From positions 682,001-746,000 of the forward strand of contig OX419757.1 in the NCBI GenBank assembly GCA_948567375.1: a stretch of DNA of 64,000 nt. The letters run 5' to 3'. Below are positions 57,687 to 64,000 of this stretch, in pieces; position 1 is the first letter of the stretch; every line of letters starts with the position of its first letter. Made by a program: the position numbers and the translations under genes. Source of the stretch: Lunularia cruciata (Eukaryota > Streptophyta > Marchantiopsida > Lunulariales > Lunulariaceae). The notes below the pieces were generated by a model. That model made no database searches. It was given only the letters and a program-made list of their open reading frames with translations, and was not told the DNA's origin.

Positions 57687-57776
57687 GGTGTCTTTGTTAT
57701 GCTACAGGGGAACATGCGAGGCATAGAGAGGTGTGTCTTTGTTATGCTAGAGGGGCACATGCGAGGCATAGAGAGG
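57687..57776. repeat. 45-bp in-frame tandem duplication in R element 3
   Basis: GTGTCTTTGTTATGCTA at 57687 and 57732; both units continue with CATGCGAGGCATAGAGAG. Copy 4 has a single unit (ARHREV once). Confidence 0.93.
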
Positions 57777-57905
57777 TGGCTGCTAGATTTCTTTTTGATT
57801 CCGAGCGGAGGATTGGGCAGCCCTTCAAGAGGAGTCTGTTAGGGCTACACGATTTAGGAGACAAGCATCACCACAGATTCCACTCAATTATGATGATGTA
57901 GGACA

Positions 57906-59080
57906 TTGGGTCAGGCGAGAGAGTTTAGTAGAGCAACACGAGCGCTACACCCTTTGTCTATAGCGAGTCCTACTGATGAGACCATCTCTTCCCTACGCTC
58001 ACTACATCCTATGACAGTAGAGGGACTACCACTAGAGGTCTTAGATTATAAGCCTGAGCAGCCTTTATGTCTTGATAGGTCGCTATTTGCACAAGCATTG
58101 TGCACTGCCCCTTGCCTTTCCTCAAGAGGCTTGTTAGGGATGGTTTATGAGCACCTTAGAGATTGCTTCCAAGCAAATGATCCTTCTAGTGGTTTTACCG
58201 AGTTATTTCAGGTGGCTGTAGCAGTAGCAAGAGGAGACATTCTTATGTCTGTTAGTTGGGTGTTAGGTGCTAGTTGACTTCTCGCAATGGAGAAGGACAC
58301 GGGAGGCATTAGACCGATTGCTATTGGAGAGATCTTTTTGCATTTGGTGAATCATACCATTGTCCTTCAGCATCGTTCTCACTTTTGAAAACACCTTAGT
58401 CCACATCAGTTTGGAGTAGGTATACCTAGAAGATGTGAGGCTATATCTCTAGGCATTAGAGCACTCCTAGATATCCATCCGGAGTGGGTTGTCCTACAAG
58501 TGGATGTTGAGAACACTTTTAATGGCATCTCACGTGCATATATCTTTAGAGAGCTTAGGGAGGCTGGTGGATCCTTGGCAAGTCTCATTCCTTTTGTGCG
58601 GTCTTTTTATATCTCTCGTGCTTCCTTTTACTACCAGCATGGTGGTTCACAGGAGGGAGTCACCGTCTTGGAGGCAGCTATTGGTTCACGTCAGGGAGAT
58701 CCTTTGGAGGGGCCCTTATTTGCCACGGCTCACTTTAGAGCTCCTATCTACTACTTTGGCCATGCCAGGTTGTGTATTTCCCTCTTTGGCAGATGATATA
58801 CACATCATAGGCCCTATAGATCAGATTAGGCAGGCCTTTGACTACTTGACTACCAAGCTACATCTAGTAGGCTTGAGAGTCAAGGTGTCCAAGTGTAGGG
58901 CATGGTCCCCTTTAGGTATCCCTCCCCACCTTGAGCTTCCAGAGGATTGTATCACATCCACATATGGACTTTGTGTTCTTGGAGTGCCAGTAGGATCAGA
59001 GGATTTTGTCACACTCTTCTTAGATGTTGCTCTTATAAAGGATGTTCTCCAGTGGATGACCTTCCATTACTAGGAGATCC
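57906..59080 (+). pseudogene. Reverse transcriptase of R element 3
   Basis: Frame pieces read RSLHPMTVEGLPLEVLDY, KDTGGIRPIAIGEIFLHL, PHQFGVGIPRRCEAI, VVLQVDVENTFNGISR (palm A), GSRQGDPLEGPLFATAHF (palm B), then in a shifted frame PSLADDIHIIGP (palm C, catalytic Asp pair at 58792-58797) and LKVKVSKC-like thumb wording. The shift comes from a 2-base loss at about 58742: copies 1 and 2 have GCTCTCTTATC or GCTTTCTTATC where this copy has GCTCCTATC. Stops also occur near 58276 and 58389. Confidence 0.8.
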
Positions 59081-59198
59081 GTAGGTAGCATTTGGTATAC
59101 TCTCTTCCAATATTGCTTGTCGACCATCCCACCTCATCCGGACAATTCCCTCCTCACCGTCCTTCCTATCACGTCTGAGCGCATTTGATAGGAGGATT

Positions 59199-60448
59199 AT
59201 GAGAGTCTTTGGTGATATTATTGGACCAGGGACTTTTGAGTGTGTGATAGGGGATTTGGCACGTAGACAGACGGCTCTACCAATCTCATGTGGTGGGGTT
59301 GGCTTGCTTTCTATGGAGGAGATGTCACCTATAGCATTTTTGGTAGTTGGGCTCTCTCGGCACCCCTACTTTCCTCTTGTTTTGTGGTTGCTGATAGGCC
59401 CAGTTTTGGAGATTTATGTGACAAAGGTGGAAGGAGGATCCTTTTCTCTCCAGGTGTTATTGCGGCACATGAGAGATAGTCTATCCCCACAAGCTCGAGA
59501 GGATTTTCCACCTTTTGCTTCACTATCGTCAGATTGGACTAGAGGTTTATAGTCTTCCTTGATGGGGCGACAGTGTGAGCATACGCTACATTCTCTCTTA
59601 GTCAACTCGTCCATTCTGTAGGCTACTAGAGCACGTCTTTGCTCTTGCTCCGGCAAGGGTGCAGGCTCTTGGATCCTAGCTCGACCGTGCATTAGGGCTT
59701 TCCAACTCGCACCAGCTACTTTCTCTACAGTAATGAAGTTTTGCCTAGGTTTGGTCCACCCATTTGCATCTTGATTACTCACTTGTGAGTGTGGTTCTAC
59801 ACTAGATGCAGCAGCGGTCCACATGACATGGTGACCTTTTGGAGGATAGAGATAGCTACCCATGATGCCATTAGAGACATAGTGTTTGCTATGGCACGAG
59901 AGAGTGGATACTTGGCTTGGAGGGATAGTTCGTATGCTTTGTAGACGACACCTATCAGGGCAGACTTATACTTGGTCCAAGATGATCAGGTGACAGTAGC
60001 GGATGTCGTGGTTACGGACCCTACGCAGGATACAATTTTGGAGGGAGTGATTACCCATCCCCCTGGATGGGCGGCGAGTGCAGCAGCAGGTCGCAAGGTC
60101 TCCAAGTATAGAGGCATGCAGCGAGGTCACCTCTTTGTTCCTCTAGCCTTGGAGTTATATGGACCGATGGACACGACATTTGACACATTTGTCAGGGAGT
60201 GCGCGAGGGCTTATCATGTTAGGCGTCAGGGGGTACCACTCTCACTCTCATACTTTGTAGCATATTTTAGACAGTGTGTGTCCATTGCTCTACAGAGGGC
60301 AGTGGCTGGTGCAATCCATAGGAGAGGAATCACATTAGGTGATGTTTCTTTGGATGCTCCACTTGTGTGTAGACCGTACGACTTGCATAGCTCGGATATC
60401 TTATGTGTGGTAGGGCAGATTTCTCATATAGACTCTATTGAGGCTTAG
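59199..60448 (+). pseudogene. C-terminal linker, zinc-binding and endonuclease-like region of R element 3
   Basis: 59199-59552 has TFECVIGDLARRQTALPISC and GGVGLLSMEEMSPIAFLV. 59740-59900 has LTCECGSTLDAAAVHMT followed by a stop where the copies at 21740 and 55520 have LC, completing a CxC...H...C cluster. 59972-60448 has VTVADVVVTDPTQ, FVPLALELYGPMDTTFDTFV and a helical end. The spacing of the zinc cluster, the Asp in VADVVV and the Glu in LALELYG suggest a PD-(D/E)XK-type nuclease, by pattern only. Confidence 0.5.
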
Positions 60449-60537
60449 CCCCATGTTACCGTTTTTGCCTCTCCCTTGTTCGGCTTGATGAGGTATTACC
60501 ATCCTTCGTTTTTCCTACACGGTCGCCTTTGTTTTAT

Positions 60538-60546
60538 CATATAACC
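60538..60546. repeat. Right 9-bp target duplication of R element 3 (CATATAACC)
   Basis: Directly follows TTTGTTTTAT, the element's 3' end; no poly(A) tail is present. Confidence 0.85.
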
Positions 60547-61993
60547 TACAAGGGTCCGCATGACCTCTTTCTTTGAAACAAATCCCATAATATCTCCAAC
60601 GGTTGATTTAAAGGAAAATCATGAATATTCAGCATCAATAATTTGATTATTTTGATTACTTTACCAAAATCATTGAAGACATATGTAATCTGGTATCAAT
60701 ATTTTATATTTGACACTAATACCTCTTCACCTTCCATTTTCATCCGATAGTAAGCAAATCGATCGGTTAAAAGGTTATGGGCAGGTGCTACGAGAAAGCC
60801 ACATTTAAATTTCCTTCGCTTTTTTTTTTCTCGTTTACAAAATTTATCATCATTCTCATTATTCAAAATACAAAACAATGAAGTAATTTAGTCATTTTTT
60901 TGAAAAGTAGTGGAAAATTTAGCGGAAGAGGATACTGTTCAATTCAAGTCCAGATTGAAAAAGAATACTTAACATATTGACCCACATTGTTTAGCGCTTC
61001 TTTTTACACCTTTGATAAGTTTTGCCAACTAAAATACCAATGTACAACCGTTAAAATCTTAATAATTTGATAATCTGTACCGCTCTAGATATATATTTGC
61101 ATTGAGTGTTTCATTGTAATAATTGAGTAGTGTCTTTGCTTCTCAGGATATGGGGCACATCCTTCCAGGGTTCCTCCTGAAGTTTATCATTCAAGACCAC
61201 TCAAATTCATTCTTACCGTCCTTAATGAATCCGAGTTCATACATCTTCATTATTAGATGTATATTGATGTATAACCTTGTTAACAGATTGTTCTCTCGAG
61301 TCAATTTAATATTTAATCCTCTAAAAATTCCCTTTGCTTTTTATCCTCTGTAAGACAAAGTAGATATCTTGAATATCAAGTTACTTGTCCCGCTGATGAG
61401 AGAGCGTACCCATGTGAAGAAATAACTTAGACAATTGAATAATTAAAACATCATAAATTTTACAATGATCAAAAATTTTCTTACGAAAATTATTTTTCAC
61501 ATTCTTCATCCATCAAATTTCTAGAAAACGTGGGGATAATACAAATACAAATAGCATGCTAATACCTTCCTCCACAGTATGAACATTAACGTACTTTCGT
61601 GTCGCTCAGGTCATTGTTCACGCACTTTCTCTGCTCTGGGCTGCCAGAGGTTGGCTAGAGATGCAATTCTGGGCGGCCTTGGGGATGACTGATTACAATA
61701 CTTACATTATTACTATAGATTATTATATTACAGTAATTCGAGAACGTATTTTATAGATAAGCAAAACTCATGAAGGATGGGGTCTTCGGAGGGCGATCGC
61801 GTAGAAAACACGCGATCGCCCTTTTGGATAAGCAAAACTCAGGAAGATGTGGCCGTATCTTTCGTTCCCTGGCGGTTTACAGGGCAATAGCTGTTTCAGC
61901 AAAACCACTGATGCAACGCAGCACTGGTGGTTTCGATCGGTGTGCTTCATCGGGAGCAGAGCTGCTGTGGAGAGCGGAGGAGAAGTCTTGTTG
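60547..61993. other. AT-rich host DNA, paralogous to 22975-24293
   Basis: No gene recognised. It differs from copy 1 mainly by small indels and by the 81-bp insertion with hairpin near 61770-61850. Confidence 0.6.
61756..61850. repeat. Small insertion with hairpin of two GCGATCGC palindromes, flanked by duplicated host sequence
   Basis: GATAAGCAAAACTCA occurs at about 61756-61770 and again at about 61827-61841; copy 1 has it once (about 24168-24182). Between the two lies a GC-richer segment with GGGCGATCGCG (61791-61801), a 9-base loop and CGCGATCGCCC (61811-61821) followed by TTTT. Confidence 0.85.
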
Positions 61994-63000
61994 ATGATGG
62001 AGAAATCGCGGGGAGGAAGATCTGACTCTGATGTTTGCGTGGATTCTCACAGATTGCGTTGCTGACACCGGATCACGCGATTGCGTTGCTGACACCGGAT
62101 CACGCGAGGATTCATTTGTGGATTATTCGGGGGTGTCGTCCAAACGGAGTGCGATCAAAAGTTTCACAGGTGAGAATAGATAGGTCTATTTCGAGTCCTT
62201 TGCGTCATGGATTGATTAATTGGTTGATTCGATGCTTTCATTTTCGAAAATCTGCAGAGGATTTCCTTTAAGGTTTCGCTCAAATTCGAGAGGTCATGTT
62301 TAAAATTTTAGATTCGGGTTCCCAAACGATGGTACTTACTTCCAATGTTGCATACATTCGGTTGCGGCTATTTTCTCCGGGGTTTTCCTTCCTGGGGGGC
62401 TGGCTGAACCACAACTGTTCCAAATGAAATGACAATTCTGTGTACCAATATTAAAAACGCGAACCTGGCCAGGAGTTGAAGAGTCCAGAATGAGACTCAA
62501 AGTTGGCATTGAATGAGTTTATACCAAATATACTTTTACCAAATGTATGAGCAGTTGGAAACCAAGGGATCCCACTGAAAGAGGGCATGAATTCTAACAG
62601 TGCTGAAATCAAAATGCAATCCATGAAGTCGTTTGATCGGCCTTCTTTCTCTCTTGGTTTACGCAGATGCTCGCCAGTCACAGAAGGAATATTTGGTAAC
62701 CTCTACCAAATCCGGAGTATGAAGACCTGTTTTGCTGCTGCGCTTTCTTTCTGGTTCCTTTAAATGAAGGCGTATGATTTGTAGGCTGTAAACTAGCTTT
62801 CGGTGTTTCCATTCAATGACCATGACTCAATATAATTGTCGAATACGGGCCCTCGTTACGACGTACTCCTTACTCGTAGTGAGCGTCTCTGTTTCCGATG
62901 ATGTTCATGACCTGTCTCGCAACAAAGTTTGATTATCTTCGACTTTGCGCAGGATATTACAGTTAAACTTGCGGGAGATATCGCTTCCAAATCTGTCAAC
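61994..63000 (+). pseudogene. Paralogue of the unidentified small spliced gene, disrupted
   Basis: ATGATGGAGAAATCGCGGGG at 61994 matches 24294, but 14 bases present in copy 1 (CGATTGGGGCTTAC) are missing after GGAGGAAGA, shifting the frame and ending it within 25 codons. A 27-bp tandem duplication follows (62053-62106). The later exon-like blocks (about 62668, about 62954, 63598-63667) are kept, with changes. Confidence 0.5.
62053..62106. repeat. 27-bp tandem duplication in the copy-2 small gene
   Basis: ATTGCGTTGCTGACACCGG begins at 62053 and 62080; copy 1 has one unit. Confidence 0.95.
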
Positions 63001-63425
63001 TAGATGAAGGTTAGTTCTGGGAAGGAGTCTATTTTCCTATCCTACCAGTATATCTTGGACTGCATTTAAAACATGCTTGCAGAAAATTTGAAATCATAAT
63101 CTTACAGACTATCCTTGTCGGGAACAATATACCGAGCATGATTAGCGAATTTAAGAAAAGCTTCTTGCTGTATCTTTTCACTCAAAGAGACTGCAAAACA
63201 ACTAAAAAAGCGGGCATATGATTGAAGAGAACTGAGTAGAGACGAGCTGACGACGTTGTTGTGTGCTGCTCTGATGCAGGAGTTGATGTGGTGATGTGCT
63301 TGAGCGGAGCCTAGTGAGTCAAGGGCTCATGGATGGATGCTTCTATCGTGCGGAGCCTGCTGGTCCCACTATTGACGAGGGCCGTGGCAACATCCGGCCG
63401 GGGTCTTGTAACATCCTAATACCCA

Positions 63426-64000
63426 CTGCTATTTTTTCCGTCATGAGTTGTTGAGTGAAATTGCTAGGAACTGTCCTCCGTGTCATAATGCACACTGGAA
63501 GTTTCTCAGGTTGACGTGCTCAACTTCTCTAGCTGTTGGACTTCTCCTTTAGCAACAGGTGGTCAATTCTGAATTGGGTGTTTCATATCTAGGGCACCAG
63601 TGAGTTCTTCTTCAATCCAGAAGCACATTCTGAGTGGAACGGAAGTTTCTCTATGGGGGGCAAAGGTAAGATCGTACCACCTCAAGTATGGATGACCCGT
63701 AGTTTTAGTTTGGTGTTATCTAAGACTTTTAGTTGTGAAACTTAAATGAACTGTGGATTCCATAGCTGAGCTTTCTCTCGAGTGATCAGAATCGACACTA
63801 TCAACCTTAGAAGAAAACACACATTGATCTGAAAAACATCTGCTATTTTTTCCGTCATGAGTTGTTGAGTGAAATTGCCAGGAACTGTCCTCCGTGTCAT
63901 AATGCACACTGGAAGTTTCTCAGGTTGAGGTGCTCAACGTCTCTAGCTGTTGGACTTCTCCTTTAGCAACAGGTGATCAGTTCTGAATTGGGTGTTTCAT
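63426..64000. repeat. Tandem duplication, period 414 bp, running off the window end
   Basis: CTGCTATTTTTTCCGTCATG at 63426 recurs at 63840 and the match continues to base 64000. Copy 1 shows a single unit (25702 onward, continuing into different sequence after about 26100). Confidence 0.92.

Larger units (their letters stand above)
56760..60537 (+). mobile_element. R element 3: longest copy of a non-LTR retrotransposon family
   Basis: About 3.8 kb without LTRs. In order on the plus strand: a zinc-finger-like C..RRFTLQGVKTHMGRMH (57300-57360), a linker, a reverse transcriptase (about 57920-59080), a thumb/linker (59199-59552), and a C-terminal part with TCECGSTLD (about 59785), a HDAI-like helix, VTVADVVVTDPTQ (about 59985-60025) and LALELYGPMD (about 60140-60170). 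The domain order fits early-branching elements with a C-terminal restriction-like endonuclease rather than the N-terminal APE endonuclease of L1/RTE. Stops and a 2-base loss make it inactive. Confidence 0.75.
49535..63830. repeat. Large duplication, copy 2
   Basis: Collinear with 1-798 plus 6453-26100 once the inserted elements are removed: A leader/gag/pol, A-R junction, R fragment, D-subfamily LTR, R fragment, AT-rich host DNA, small gene. Both copies share stops, the A-R junction and the D insertion site. Confidence 0.88.

Noticed and set aside
1-64000. CRISPR arrays, rRNA genes, bacterial operons or ribosome-binding sites
   Set aside because: No spaced identical repeats, no rRNA-like sequence and no prokaryotic gene organisation were seen; the window is eukaryotic nuclear DNA.

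Overview
The window is nuclear DNA of a land plant. It is AT-rich, gene-poor and dominated by nested, decayed Ty3/gypsy LTR retrotransposons whose primer-binding sites match plant initiator tRNA-Met. It also carries spliced plant-type genes. The best gene fuses an alpha/beta hydrolase to NB-ARC and LRR domains (HNL), a class reported from liverworts, so I infer a non-seed plant (bryophyte, lycophyte or fern); the species is not identified.

Layout. 1-22.3 kb is a retrotransposon nest. Element A (plus strand) is split by element B (minus strand, 804-6452, 5-bp target duplication). A ends inside its integrase, where it meets a fragment of a non-LTR retrotransposon (family R). That R fragment is split by chromovirus D (minus strand, 10484-20965), and D is itself split by element C (plus strand, 15035-18953, 5-bp target duplication). 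22.3-26.3 kb holds host DNA with an unidentified small spliced gene. 26.3-29.1 kb holds a fold-back element, a short tandem duplication and a tRNA-like SINE head. 29.1-34.95 kb is the HNL gene on the minus strand: five coding exons joined in frame, 1346 codons, with a recently amplified 144-bp LRR array and 0.9 kb of out-of-frame LRR remains behind the stop. 35-39.2 kb has no recognised gene. 39.2-41.3 kb is a broken 2-oxoglutarate-dependent dioxygenase. 41.8-44.7 kb is a decayed R copy on the minus strand. 46.9-49.6 kb is a tandem duplication of an A-family LTR with its flank.

49.5-64 kb is a second copy of the left part of the window: A, the R fragment, then the host DNA with the small gene. 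The two copies differ by later events. B is only in copy 1. D is complete in copy 1 but a solo LTR in copy 2. A fuller R element (56760-60537) sits only in copy 2, flanked by a 9-bp duplication whose unoccupied site is visible in copy 1. This gives an internal relative chronology.

The most notable items are: LTRs of B, C and D built from about 60-bp repeats of heat-shock-element-like GAAnnTTC modules just upstream of TATAAATA; the HNL immune receptor with its homogenised LRR array; the R family, which looks like a restriction-like-endonuclease type of non-LTR retrotransposon; and a small insertion holding two GCGATCGC palindromes in a hairpin. All element assignments are by eye; no alignment or database search was run.
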